This document shows positions 34,248 to 45,105 of a stretch of DNA of 64,000 bases, in pieces. Every line of letters begins with the position of its first letter. Positions within the stretch are counted from its first letter, which is position 1. The position numbers and the translations under genes were made by a program. This DNA is from Anthoceros angustus (taxonomy: Eukaryota; Streptophyta; Anthocerotopsida; Anthocerotales; Anthocerotaceae), in assembly GCA_010909165.1 (NCBI GenBank), contig VJWM01000234.1:62001-126000 (forward strand), in the 5' to 3' direction. Under the pieces are notes generated by a model that did no database searches, was not told the DNA's origin, and worked only from the letters and a program-made list of their open reading frames with translations.

Positions 34248-35275
34248 ATGGCCCCCAAGAAATCTATGGCAGAGGCGCTCGTGCCATGGACCTTGGTGGA
34301 GGGTGGAGCGCAACATCACCACCAAGCACTATCCAGACTTCGGTCCATGGCTCCGGGAGGCGGGAGAGCTGGTGGCGGAGTTGCACCTGGACATGTTCCA
34401 GGCAGTGTGGACCTTTGACAATGTCACCTTGATCCGGGAATATGCCTAGAAGCTATTGGCAGTGGCGCGGAAAGAGGTCTGGTCGAAGAGTGTGAGAGAG
34501 GACCCTGGAAGATGGACGGTGGAGATGTTCAGGGAGGTGTACAGCCGGCCCTCAGAGGAGGTTAGCGGTGTCATTCGGGAGCCCCTCCGCTTGAAGGAGA
34601 GGCTAGAGCAGGCGAAGGCGTTGCTCTTAAGGTTGGATGTGTCGAAGGCATCCAACGGGTGGTTGATGTCGGACCTGAAGGACCAACGCATCAAGGCAGT
34701 GGCGAAGATGTTTGTCCACTGGAACATGTTGACCAATGTGGACCATCTTGGAGACAATTTGTTGGTGGTTCTGCATGTGCTCTTGAAGGAGAAACGGGCG
34801 GACTAGGGCGGCGTAATTTTTATTAGGGTGCAGCTGGAGGCAAAGAAGCTGCGCTAGGAACGTTCGCCTCTGTCGGGGTTGTCCCCATTCATCTTGCATG
34901 TGTGGGGGCACTTCAACCTCTTGAAGGACGGAGAGGAGGAGCATGCACTCTGTCGGGGCCTAACCCTCCTAGCCACGGCCAGAGGAGACGAGAGTGGGGA
35001 GGAAGAGAGTAGGGGAGAGACCGAGGAGGGTCCAGGAAGGCAAGAGTTGGCGGAGGATGATTGGGAGGGCGTCCCAGACGCAATCCGCTTGGAGCGCACC
35101 CCCTCTCCACCAAGGGAGCGCTGGGAGGAGATTCCTGCCTCCCTGCTATTGATCGCGGAGCCCCAAGGGATTGTTGCCACCACCGACAATAGCAGTGGTG
35201 CCAATGGAAGAAGGAGCGCCGGCGGAGAAGTGGCGAACGCGCTCCATGACAGCCACCAAGGGGCAGAAGAAGGTG
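34248..35275 (+). pseudogene. P-unit protein, N-terminal part, copy P1
   Basis: The start MAPKK (34248) is shared in form with the other copies at 51102 and 61184. After one early frame change the frame stays open to about 35285 except for three TAG codons (34447, 34804, 34855). Conserved blocks are LHLDMFQAVWTFDNVTLIRE, REDPGRWTVEMFREVYSRP, SNGWLMSDLKD, HWNMLTNVDHLG and FILHVWGHFNLLKDGEEE, followed by an acidic, Pro-rich region. I do not recognise the family. The helical layout and repetition suggest an accessory protein carried by plant LTR elements. A Transposase_32-like or aminotransferase-like mobile domain is a speculative alternative. At 35276 the frame meets an inverted fragment and an AT-rich insert. 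Confidence 0.6.
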
Positions 35276-36053
35276 ACTTCTTCAACTACTCGCACGTTTG
35301 TAGGACCCTTGCCCTCGCCTCCTTGCGGCAGGGCCACCGGAGGAAGAAATTTTATTAAACTATCATTGCCTTCTTTTCAGATATTTATTCATAATAAATT
35401 ATTCATTCATATGAAAAATTGAATTGATTTTTCTATCTCAAGAAAAAAAAATCATTTCTTTATCATTTACTCAAATTTTTTTCCATAATTAAACTTTATT
35501 AATTATAGGTAATCCACCGAAAGAAGCGGTGGCCTGCCAAGAGGCGAGGCAAGGCCACGGTGGCCTGCCACGGTGGCCTGCACCATTAGTATGATGAAGG
35601 GTTATTAAACCCTTATCATTACTTTAGTAATCTACCCCTACGTAAATTATGGTTAAACATGAACAAGTCACTTGTTATTGTATTTAAACATTTTTGTCCT
35701 TTCGATTAATTCAATTTGATTATGCAAGATTAGCGAGCCTTGAAGTGCTCTTAGGCTCTCCCATAAACTTCTTCGCCGGTGGCCCTGCCTGTTAGTATGA
35801 TGAAGGGTTATTAAACCCTTATCATTACTTTAGTAATCTACCCCTACGTAAATTATGGTTAAACATGAACAAGTCACTTGTTATTGTATTTAAACATTTT
35901 TGTCCTTTCGATTAATTCAATTTGATTATGCAAGATTAGCGAGCCTTGAAGTGCTCTTAGGCTCTCCCATAAACTTCTTACTGCCCTGCCGGTGGCCCTG
36001 CCGCAAGGAGGCGAGGGCAAGGGTCCTACAGACGTGGGAGCAGTTGAAGAAGT
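35276..36053. repeat. AT-rich insert bounded by 65-bp inverted repeats
   Basis: Positions 35276-35340 and 35989-36053 are inverted copies with three mismatches; the inner 42 bp (TGTAGGACCCTTGCCCTCGC...) are perfect. The interior is strongly AT-rich, unlike the GC-rich P unit. The right arm is part of the P-unit coiled-coil coding sequence (ARARVLQTWEQLKK), so the left arm is an inverted duplicate of host-element sequence rather than a standard terminal repeat. No flanking target duplication was found. Confidence 0.7.
35586..35979. repeat. Two-copy 206-bp tandem repeat
   Basis: The 188-bp block beginning TTAGTATGATGAAGGG occurs at 35586-35773 and again at 35792-35979 with no difference seen. 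The 18-bp spacer contains GCCGGTGGCCCTGCC, which also follows the second copy. It lies inside the inverted-repeat insert and includes the inverted words AAGGGTTATTAAACCCTT. Confidence 0.92.
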
Positions 36054-37317
36054 TTGAGGAGGCGAGGGCTCAGGCGGAGTCCCTTAGGGGAGCGCTGGAG
36101 GGAGCGTGCCAGGCTGCAGAAGCGGCCAGAATAGCTGAGGGAGCTGCCAGGAGGACAGCCAAGGAAGCAAGGGCGATAGCAGAGCCACCGTAGGGAAGAA
36201 GGAGGCAATGTGGCAGAAGGAGCGCGAGGCCTGGGAGCAAACCGTGAAGGCCGATAGAGAGGAGGAGGAGAAGAACTGGTCGGAGCGGGACTACTACTGC
36301 TGAGATTGGAATGAGCCTCGGGAGTAGGCCAGCATAGCAAAGAATAAGCTCTAGGAAGCGGAGAGGGAGCTCTCCGATATGAGGAGGAATAGGGAGTTCC
36401 TGGAGCAGGCCAGGGCAATGCATCTTATTGATATGCATGAAAGGCTGGCGGAGCTGGCAAAACTCCGGACCAGCAAACAGGAAGAAGATGAGGCCTGACA
36501 TGGCACATTGGCGGAGGGGGAAATTCTGAAGCTAAGACTTCAGACTAAAGAGCAGGAGGTAAGTGCCCTGCACGAGGAGGTTCGGTTACTGGGCTTGGAG
36601 GTTTATGCTGAATCAAACTGCCATGGGAAGGGAGGCCCTATACCAAGGCGTAGGATCAAAATCGATCGACTCACACGAGAGCTCAAGCACGCCACTCACT
36701 TGGTGCAAGTGCCGGAGGCGGTACAGAGGGAGGTAACCCATCTCAGCGATGAGATGGGAGACAAGGAGAAGCGTCAAGTGGAGGACGCTCGCCAGATCAT
36801 CAAGACAAAGAGGCTAGAGGACCAAGTCTGCCTCCTAACGGCGGAAGTAGAAGCTCTCAAGACGAAGCCGGAGGTAGAGAGAGAAAATGAGCGGTAGAAG
36901 CTCAAGGAGCTGGCGGAGGTCTCCCTGAGTGCCTCCAAAGACACCGCCCATACTAAGCTCGCGGAGCTTAAGGCCAAGACGAAGCTAATGGCCTTGGCCC
37001 ATGCTTGGCTGCTGGACCAGTGGAGGAAGGAGTACCGGGTGTTGCGTGGGCATGTGGAGGAGGCCATCCAACAGGTGGACTCAGAGTTCGCATATTATCA
37101 CGCGGAGTTGTTGAAGGCTGTCAGTGTCGTGCACAGGCCTGCGGAGACTTCAGGACCGGAGGAGAGCTTCGAAGAGCCGACGATCCAACAGGTGGACTCG
37201 GAGTTCGCATCTTATCACGCGGAGTTGTTGAAGGCTGTTGACGCGATGCACAGGCCTACGGAGACTTCAGGACTGGAGGAGAGGTTCGAAGAGCCGACGG
37301 AGGAGATAGGGAAGAAG
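36006..37317 (+). pseudogene. P-unit protein, C-terminal coiled coil, copy P1
   Basis: The region encodes a long charged helix: ARARVLQTWEQLKKFEEARA, EEEEKNWSERDYY, REFLEQARAMHLIDMHERLA, LRLQTKEQEVSALHEEVRLL and so on. From about 36195 to the end it is one frame broken only by stop codons (TGA 36301, TAG 36325, TAG 36349, TGA 36496, TAG 36895). The end carries a 37-residue direct repeat, IQQVDSEFA-YHAELLKAV then HRP-ETSG-EE-FEEPT (37066 and 37179), whose first part occurs once at 59880. The stop TGA at 37318 is the first triplet of the Copia C2 LTR, so the insertion truncated this protein. Confidence 0.65.
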
Positions 37318-37536
37318 TGATGAAATAGGTCACTATTAGGGCACTCTTCACTAGGGCACCTAGAACTTAATGATTTATTTATTTGGCTAGGGCATTAAGT
37401 AGTTTAAGTAGTTTTCTTTAGTTGGTTACTTAAGTGGTTATTGTTACAACCACCTTTAGCCTTCTATATAAGGCATGTACTTTCTATCAAATGTAATGCA
37501 ACACATATTGCTTGAGCTTGTGTATGATTCTCATCA
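37318..37536 (+). repeat. C2 5' LTR
   Basis: The 219-bp LTR starts TGATGAAATAGG and ends ATTCTCATCA. It matches the LTRs at 52221 and 59009 with minor changes. Its first bases supply the stop codon for the P1 coiled-coil frame. Confidence 0.88.
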
Positions 37537-37548
37537 TGGTATCAGAGC
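37537..37548 (+). promoter_or_regulatory. C2 primer binding site (initiator tRNA-Met)
   Basis: TGGTATCAGAGC directly abuts the LTR and is a perfect match to the usual Copia primer site. In C3 the same site reads TGGTATCGAGC, missing one A. Confidence 0.95.
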
Positions 37549-38339
37549 ACACTTGCTCTTTGTTTGCTTATGTCTCCTCATGCATCTAAGTAGCTTATCT
37601 AGGAGACACTTTCTAATCTAGCATTTGCCTAGATGGATTGTGTTTATCCTAGAATTGCTATTTTTGCATGCATTCTTTTTATGTTAACATTTCTCTTCTA
37701 ACAATGCTTTTATGCACTAATTCTTTGCCTTTCCTTCATGGATTTGTGTTCCCTTAGAAGGAGGAGGCATAGAGTTAAGAAGAGAAGTAGTCTGCAAGAC
37801 AACAAGAACAAATTAGGAGCCCAACACATAGAAGCAATAGAAGACAACAAGCTATAGAGGAGAGATAGAAGAAACCTCCTCTTGTATAGCAAACTTCATT
37901 GCATCTATTTTAATTTCTAAACCGGATCAAGGGAAGTTTATCAAGCTAGCTAGACGTGATTTGCTAGAAGTTTTAGTCCAATTCACGTCAAGGCATTAGA
38001 ATTAGCTCTCCAACATATCCCAAATTTGAATCTGGTATTAGTACTCCTTTATCTTCTAGTCTGCAAGACAAAAATAGCATAGAAACTCTTAGATTTCAAG
38101 AAATTGATAATCAATTAGCAACTCTTAGAATCCAATCTTTTGATCTTAAGGAGAATTATCTGAATTAAGGACAAAATTGTCTATTCTCTCTAAGGTTGAT
38201 AATGCGCAGATTTGAGAGCATGCTATCATCATCCGAATCGATTATGATGCAAGAGAAGAGTTTCGTGCATGCAATAGAGAAGATCGAGGGTGACGAGGCC
38301 TAGTCCTCTAAATCACCTACAATGGCTGGAGTGATCAAT

Positions 38340-39270
38340 GATGAAGAACAAAACTGCTCCTAATTCCCCATTGGGTAATGATAATGCTAACACTTCATTG
38401 CATTATCATTATGATAGCTTCAAAGAGAAAGATGATTCAATGGAAGGGATTATGACATCTGGTCATTGAGAATGCGAGGAGCTTTGCGGCAAAGAGACCT
38501 TTGGGGCATCGTCGATGGATCAATTCCAAGGCCACACGCCCGATTTGAACGTGAACTTCAACCTTCCCGGGACGGGACGAGAAGGCACAAGATTTATTGG
38601 TCGGTGGACTTTCTCAACATGGTGAGACAACGCAAAGACCTCCAAGGATATGTGGACTCACCTTGCTCAATTATATTCATCTCGAGATGTAATGAGTATT
38701 GTTGCAGCTTCACGTAACTTCCGCAACCTCTCAATGAAGGAGTCTGACACCATCGAACATCATGTTAATGCTTTTTCGAGTGGCACGATCTCATTTGGAA
38801 TCTGCAACTGGCGTACTTATCTTAGAGATGGAGGCTTACGTCATTCTCTTATCTTCATTGCCACCTTCCTATAGGCCCTTTATTACAACTCAAAATGCAA
38901 TGATTCATAATGTCAGAAAAACTGCAGATGAAGATCCAAATAAAGAGCCAGATATCAATGTTTCCGAACTTATTGGAGCATTGCTACAGGAGGAGGCAAG
39001 CAGACGTCACCATCACTCTAGAACCAGCAAGCAGCAGGTAATGTATTCACAAAGGGTAGAGGAAGAGGACGAGGCAGAGGTCGAGGTTCTGCTTTCCAAC
39101 GACCCCATATCCTGCACATACTTTCCATGATGGAGAGGCATCTTCTTCAACACCGCAAGAGGTAACAAGAAGATGGGATTATATGTAATTGGTGCGTAAT
39201 CCCAAATCACATGGAAAAGGATTGTCGTAAGAAGAAGAATGGGGAACCTCAAGGAGGCCCCACTGAGCTA
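38340..39270 (+). pseudogene. C2 gag
   Basis: Gag begins near 38440 with YDIWSLRMRGALRQRDLWGI, followed by TSKDMWTHLAQLYSSRDVMS-like sequence (38640-38690) and LPPSYRPFITT at 38860. A zinc knuckle remnant, CNWC then NPKSHMEKDC, sits near 39185-39228 and is split by a one-base change. Lysine-rich sequence follows. Gag would package the RNA. Frame changes at about 38570, 38640 and 38780 differ from those in C3. Confidence 0.82.
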
Positions 39271-39585
39271 ACATTGCGAAGAAACAATCTTCCTCAACTC
39301 CAGGTGCTCACTTTGCTTGGCTTCTTCCAAGCCCTCCAATACCTCATGGTACTTAGACGGAGCTTCACATATTTGTTACAACAAAACTCTTTTGAGTCTT
39401 ACTCCCATGTGACACCTTCTCCTGGAGATGATCACAACCTACCCATAGCGGGTGTTGGTTGTATTCAAGTGTGATTCGGTCGTTCTTCATCTTCATCAAG
39501 TCCTCCATGTTCCTTCAATGTGCAAGAATCTAGTATCACCGCAAGTCTTTGTCAAGAACACACTCTGCGGTGATCCTTTATAGAT

Positions 39586-41803
39586 AGTTGTCTTCTCTCT
39601 TTCATAAGTGATAGAAACTATACAATCTGCAGCACTTTAGATGATGGTCTCTATAGATTGTCGAAGACAAGTGGGAGCCACCCATTCGCTAATGTTGCCA
39701 TTCCAAACCCACACCTACCCAAACCATGCTTTGGCATTGTCGCCTTGGTCATCCTAATAGTCAAAAATTAATCCAAATGTCTAAGGGAGCTTTATATAGA
39801 ACCCTTGCCTTGCAAAGGTTGAACACCTACCTTGGTGCGAATCTTGTGTCCTCACTAAACGACATCAAGAGCCTTTCAAAATAAATCTCCACAAAGGGCC
39901 AAGTCACCTTTAGAGATAGTGCACATGACATTTGTGGACCCTTGTCTACACCCTCCTTTAGTGGTAGTAGATATTTTTGACCTTCACAGATGATTTCTCT
40001 CGTTTTGTCTTTTCCTACATCACGAAAAACAAGAGTGATGCCTTTCACTTCTTCAAGGACTACATGAAATGGGTGAGAGACTTACGGATCACAAACTCAA
40101 GACCTTACGTTCCGACAATGGTGGAGAGTTTACATCTCTGAATTTGAGGATTTTGTCGAAGGTATAGCTCAACAACTTACGATTGTCTACACTCCTCAAC
40201 AAAATGGCGAGCCGAGAACAAGAATCTACGCCTCAAGAGATCACAGTTGCTTATTGGTACAAGCTAAGTTATCTAAGGCTTATTGGGCGAGGCCCTCCTA
40301 CGAACCTATCTCATGAATCGATTGCCTACATCAGTTCAAGGTATGACTCCATATGAAGCATTCATTGGCAAGAAGCCTTCTATTGACCACCTTGAATTTT
40401 TGGATCCCGCATATGTTTTTATTCCCAAAGCATTGCGTAAGTTGGATCCCAAAGCTAAGTACACTTTCATTGGCTACACCAAGGTATCAAAGGGTACAAA
40501 TTGTTCAACCCTTCTACAAGGCAACTTTTATACGCGAGTGTTACTTTTCATGAGTCTTACCTCTTTTCCCCACGGAGCTGATGATTGGTCCTCCTCTTGA
40601 TGAGACCATTGACCCTTCTTATTTTGATGATACTGATTATTTCACTCCATTTCCCATTCCCGCTTCGTGTTCCTTTAGTTGAACCTATTATGCGGATAGT
40701 TGTCTTCTCTCTTTCATAAGTGATAGAAACTATACAATCTGCAGCACTTTAGATGATGGTCTCTATAGATTGTCGACAAGTGGGAGCCACCCATTCGCTA
40801 ATGTTGCCATTCCAAACCCATGACACCTACCCAAACCATGCTTTGGCATTGTCGCCTTGGTCATCCTAATAGTCAAAAATTAATCCAAATGTCTAAGGGA
40901 GCTTTATATAGAACCCTTGCCTTGCAAAGGTTGAACACCTACCTTGGTGCGAATCTTGTGTCCTCACTAAACGACATCAAGAGCCTTTCAAAATAAATCT
41001 CCACAAAGGGCCAAGTCACCTTTAGAGATAGTGCACATGACATTTGTGGACCCTTGTCTACACCCTCCTTTAGTGGTAGTAGATATTTTTGACCTTCAGA
41101 TGATTTCTCTCGTTTTGTCTTTTCCTACATCCCGAAAAACAAGAGTGATGCCTTTCACTTCTTCAAGGACTACATGAAATGGGTGAGAGACTTACGGATC
41201 ACAAACTCAAGACCTTACGTTCCGACAATGGTGGAGAGTTTACATCTCTGAATTTGAGGATTTTGTCGAAGGTATAGCTCAACAACTTACGATTGTCTAC
41301 ACTCCTCAACAAAATGGCGAGCCGAGAACAAGAATCTACGCCTCAAGAGATCACAGTTGCTTATTGGTACAAGCTAAGTTATCTAAGGCTTATTGGGCGA
41401 GGCCCTCCTACGAACCTATCTCATGAATCGATTGCCTACATCAGTTCAAGGTATGACTCCATATGAAGCATTCATTGGCAAGAAGCCTTCTATTGACCAC
41501 CTTGAATTTTTGGATCCCGCATATGTTTTTATTCCCAAAGCATTGCGTAAGTTGGATCCCAAAGCTAAGTACACTTTCATTGGCTACACCAAGGTATCAA
41601 AGGGTACAAATTGTTCAACCCTTCTACAAGGCAACTTTTATACGCGAGTGTTACTTTTCATGAGTCTTACCTCTTTTCCCCACGGAGCTGATGATTGGTC
41701 CTCCTCTTGATGAGACAATTGACCCTTCTTACTTTGATGATACTAATTATCTCACTCCATTTCCCATTCCTGCTTCTCGTGTTCCTTTCGGTGAACCTAT
41801 AAT
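39586..41803 (+). repeat. 1.11-kb tandem duplication of the C2 integrase region
   Basis: The segment from ATAGTTGTCTTCTCTC to GAACCTATTATG occurs twice with a period of 1110 bp (39586-40694 and about 40697-41803). The copies are almost identical; differences include TGTCGAAGACAAG against TGTCGACAAG and ATCACGAAAAAC against ATCCCGAAAAAC. C3 has a single copy at this point, so the duplication is specific to C2, or an assembly error. Confidence 0.9.
39690..40640 (+). pseudogene. C2 integrase, first copy
   Basis: Integrase landmarks are LWHCRLGHPNSQKL-like sequence near 39730, the core block with TDDFSRFVFSYI (39985-40020), the catalytic aspartate in SDNGGEFTS (40111-40137), QQLTIVYTPQQNG (40180-40206), LMNRLPTSVQGMTPYEAFIG and YVFIPKALRK. 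The catalytic glutamate region (NGEPRTRI in place of a GVAERKN-like motif) is damaged. A second copy of all this lies 1110 bp downstream. Confidence 0.85.
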
Positions 41804-41985
41804 GCAGGAGGAGGCGGAGTTAGCATCCATTCCACAACCTGGTACAACTCAACCAGATGAACCTGATGTTGACATCCTTGCAGAGGTGCCAATTGACACT
41901 CATGATGATGAGTTTGATGACCCTCTGGAGGATGACATTGTGGAGCTAGCAGATCCTCGTGATCCTCGTGGATGATGCACTGCAC
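40800..41985 (+). pseudogene. C2 integrase, second copy and linker to RT
   Basis: This repeats the preceding integrase, with SDNGGEFTS at about 41221-41247 and LMNRLPTSVQGMTPYEAF at 41420-41475. It then continues into the acidic linker (DDPLEDDIVELADP near 41910-41965) that joins integrase to RT, so it is the copy in the original position. The polyprotein frame is lost several times. Confidence 0.82.
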
Positions 41986-42189
41986 AAAGGTACAACCTTA
42001 GATCCCGACCTACTATCTCAGTCCTGCAGTTGGAAGGAACCTCCTTTAGGATACCTAGCTGTTTTGATGATCCTATACCCCTATATCACTTTATTCTCAA
42101 GTCGCATAGGCAACTATAGACCCGGAAGAACCTCTTACCTTAAAACAAGCTTTCTCTTCTCCCGAAAAGACTTATGGAAGGTAGTCAGA

Positions 42190-43130
42190 TTCTGAATATA
42201 ATTCCCTAGTTAATAACTCTACATGGGAATTGGTCAAGCCACCTAGGGGTAGGAAGATAGTAACCAGCAAATGGGTATTCAAAATTAAAAGAAAAGGAGA
42301 TGGTTCTATAGAAAGGTATAAAGCACGTCTAGTAGCCAGAGGCTTTACACAAATTCTGGTCTAGATTACATACCTTGGGCCACTTATGCCCCGAGCCAAA
42401 TTTGCCACACTTGAATGATATTTGCCTTATGTGCCCAACATGATCTTGAACTCCACATGATGGATGTTAAGACAAGACTGGCTACCGCAAGAGGAAATAT
42501 ACATGAGACAACCCGAGGGTTAAGTCAAAGGCAAAGAAGATTGGGTATGCCGACTCATCAAAGGTTTGTATGGCCTTAAGCAATCAGCAAGAATTGGAAT
42601 TTAACCATACATGTACAACTTATTGGGAGAGGATTTAAGCAAAGCCGGTGATGCTTGTATGTACATCCTAATATCCGCAATGATATATTTTATCTTCTAC
42701 TTTATGTTGATGATGTTTTTATGGCAACAAACTCCCTTACTCTCCTAGCTGAAACTAAAGCATGGCTTAAGACTCTATTTGAGATGTCCGATCTAGGAGA
42801 AATGACATATGCACTTGGTGTTAATATTATACGAAATAGAGGTAATAAGACTCTAAGTATAGTTCAAACCAAGTATATTAAGGAGAGTTTAGCTAAGTTT
42901 GGACTTGAGGATGCAAAGCCTGCACCCACATCTTTTGCAAGTGTTAGGCTTACCTCAGATATGAGTCCCAAAACAGCTGAAGAAAAGCTAGAAATGTCAG
43001 TAGTTCTATACCGACATGCTGTTGGCACCCTAATATATTTATGTAATTTTACGAGACCAGATATCTTTTGAAGTCAGTACCTGCTCACAATTCTTGGAGA
43101 ACCCTGGACGTGAGCATTGGATGTCTGTTA
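42190..43130 (+). pseudogene. C2 reverse transcriptase
   Basis: RT starts with WELVKPPRGRKIVTSKWVFK (42229-42288), GDGSIERYKARLVARGFTQ, then breaks. The 138-codon segment from 42655 is intact and includes the catalytic YVDD (42703-42714), FEMSDLGEMTYALGVNI and GTLIYLCNFTRPDI. The DVK-T region around 42465 has lost about a dozen bases relative to C3. Similarity to Copia ends near 43130. Confidence 0.88.
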
Positions 43131-43332
43131 AGCGTATTAGGCCATATTGTTTTATTTTTTCACAAACTTAATTCTTCCTCTTCTATCTCAAAGAAGCAAA
43201 TATTGTCTTTTCCTTGCTCCTCGTAGACGATCCATAAACATCCTGATTTATATTAGAATAATAATTAATACATGATTTTTGCATGCATTAAATCAACCAT
43301 ATATGTTTTTCCCTAACACCAATCACACTTAC

Positions 43333-44310
43333 GGAAAACATGAGTAGTGTGCCCTGGAAAATCCAAACTATAGGCACACTTGGTTTTGATCATATGGATT
43401 CCCGTCACTTCACAAACATATGAGTACGGGACATCCACCTTGCTAGGACCTCCTTTGGTCAATACAACTACAGCTTTATCATAATCACCCAGGGGGAGAT
43501 ATTCAGATTCAAGGCCTATACTCTTCACTTCATTAGGTTGATTAGGATAGTTGTAGACTTCTGCACCCAAGGTACACATGGATCACCAGCAAGGTTTGAA
43601 CAATAAGCTACAAATTGAAAAGGAAACAAAACTAGAAACTAGAAATTAGAAACCATCATATACCTTTTTCATTCTCATTTTGCTTTTCCTTTCCTTTTTC
43701 CTTCAGTTTCTCCTTTCCCTCCTTATTCCCCCTTTTCTTCTCTCCTGCTTCCTCCACAGCACCCGCACCTGTACAGGCAACCAAAGCGAGGGGATGGTCA
43801 GACAGTTCAAAGTTGGCCATCCCCCTCACCAAAGATAACCTCCACGTACCATGGCGGAGGAAGGGGTGTGAGGCCGAGGGCGCGCTGGGAAGGCGCGAAC
43901 CCCTGTAAGGCGGCCAGCATAGGGAGGCCCCATGCCTCTTGCAATGTAGGCATCCCTTTTCTTCCTAGACCTTTCTTCACAAATTGGGAGTTCTAGGGGC
44001 CCTCCCTCCTAACAATTTCTGCAGCACAGAGGACACACGACACACAGGAGCAACACCACAACGTTAGATCATACCAGGAGCAAGAGATTGGAGATCATCG
44101 TCAAGTTCGAAGTTTTCGTAGCCTTCTTCTTCCGAGGACTCCAAGATGATATAGGTCTTCTCCTTGACAGATTTCTAGCTTTTGAGAGCTGATGCGTGTT
44201 TAGGAGATAGTGTGGAGAAAGCCTGCTGAGTTTTTGACAGAGATTGGGCAGGAAAAGCGGAAGATTTTGGAGAAAGATGCCCACAAAACCTTCCATGGGC
44301 ATCCCTCTCC
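43333..44310 (-). pseudogene. Antisense, apparently spliced gene fragment
   Basis: Three minus-strand exons can be joined with matching phase. The upstream exon ends at 44075 (donor GTATGA) and reads TYIILESSEEEGYENFELDD, with one in-frame TAG upstream. A 105-nt Lys/Glu-rich exon spans 43768-43664. A 228-nt exon spans 43560-43333 and contains EYLPLGDYDKAVVVLTKGG, YSYVCEVTGIHMIK and LDFPGHTTHVF, followed by donor GTAAGT. I do not recognise the protein. A diverged relative (roughly half the residues shared) lies antisense inside C3 at 57657-57830. It may be a host gene fragment captured by a retroelement, or an exonic remnant of a local gene. Confidence 0.55.
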
Positions 44311-44389
44311 TACAGGGAGGCCCTCACTGATTGAGAGGAGGGCGTGGGGCGCATGTCGGCGTGCGGGGCGGGCCAACGCTTCGTCTTTG

Positions 44390-45105
44390 CCCGCGCGTCA
44401 CGCGTCACCGCTTCCGGACTTGGACCTTGGAGGAGGCAGAGGAGTTGGTGCAAGACTGGCACCTGGACATCTTCCAGGCGGTATGGACATTTGATAGCAT
44501 AGCGCTAGTTCGGGAATACGCTCGGAAGATGTTGGCGGCGGCCAACAAAACCGTCCGCTCCAAGAGTCTGAGGGAGGACCCAAGGAGATGGACCGTGGAG
44601 GTCCTGCGGGCGGTTTACGATTGGCCGGTGGAAGAGATTGGCGGCGTGGTCCCGGAACCCCTTAAGGTGAAAGGGAGGGTGGAAGCAGCCAAGGCGACGC
44701 TTTTGAGGCCGGGGACGTAGCGGTCCTCGAATGGGTGGCTGATGTCGGACCTATTGGACCGACGGGTGAGAGCGGTGGCGAAAGTCATCGTGCAATGGAA
44801 CATGCTCACCAAGGTGGACCACCTTGGTGCTAATTTGCTTGTGTTCCTCCACGCCCTGCAGCGGGGAAAGAGAGCGGACTGGGGAAGGATCATCTTCGCC
44901 CGGATCAACCAGAGGCGGGAAGGCTGCGGCGAACCCCGCCCCGTCGGTTGTCGCCGTTTATTGTCCACGTCTGGGGACACCTCAACCTCCTGAAGGAGGG
45001 AGAAGAAGAGTGAGCGCTCAGGAAAGGGTTGGTAACCCTGCCTGAGTCAGAGCGAGAGGCGCGGGCCCAGGAACCAGAAGGACGGCCACTTAAGCCCAGG
45101 CGGAC
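44390..45105 (+). pseudogene. P-unit protein, N-terminal part, copy P4
   Basis: This is the best-preserved core of the family. One frame from 44331 to 44993 is interrupted only by a TAG at 44718. It contains WHLDIFQAVWTFDSIALVRE, YARKMLAAANK, REDPRRWTVEVLRAVYDWP, VVPEPLKVKGRVEAAKA, SNGWLMSDLLDRRVRAVAK, QWNMLTKVDHLGANLLVFLH and KRADWGRIIFARI. The VWGHLNLLKEGEEE block follows in another frame near 44970-45010. The N-terminus is missing. The unit is cut at about 45105, where an inverted coiled-coil fragment begins. Confidence 0.62.

Larger units (their letters stand above)
37318..43130 (+). mobile_element. Ty1/Copia element C2, 3'-truncated
   Basis: This is a plus-strand element with 5' LTR (37318-37536), tRNA-Met primer site, gag, integrase (duplicated) and RT. 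It is nearly the same sequence as C3 (52221-59233). Similarity to C3 stops near 43130, in the RNase H region, so RNase H end, 3' region and 3' LTR are missing. It is inserted at the 3' end of P unit 1. Frames are broken by small insertions and deletions at sites mostly different from those in C3. Confidence 0.9.

Noticed and set aside
35299-36030. Classical MITE with 42-bp terminal inverted repeats
   Set aside because: The right arm is P-unit coding sequence that continues beyond the supposed end, the inverted similarity extends outward to 65 bp, and no target duplication was found.
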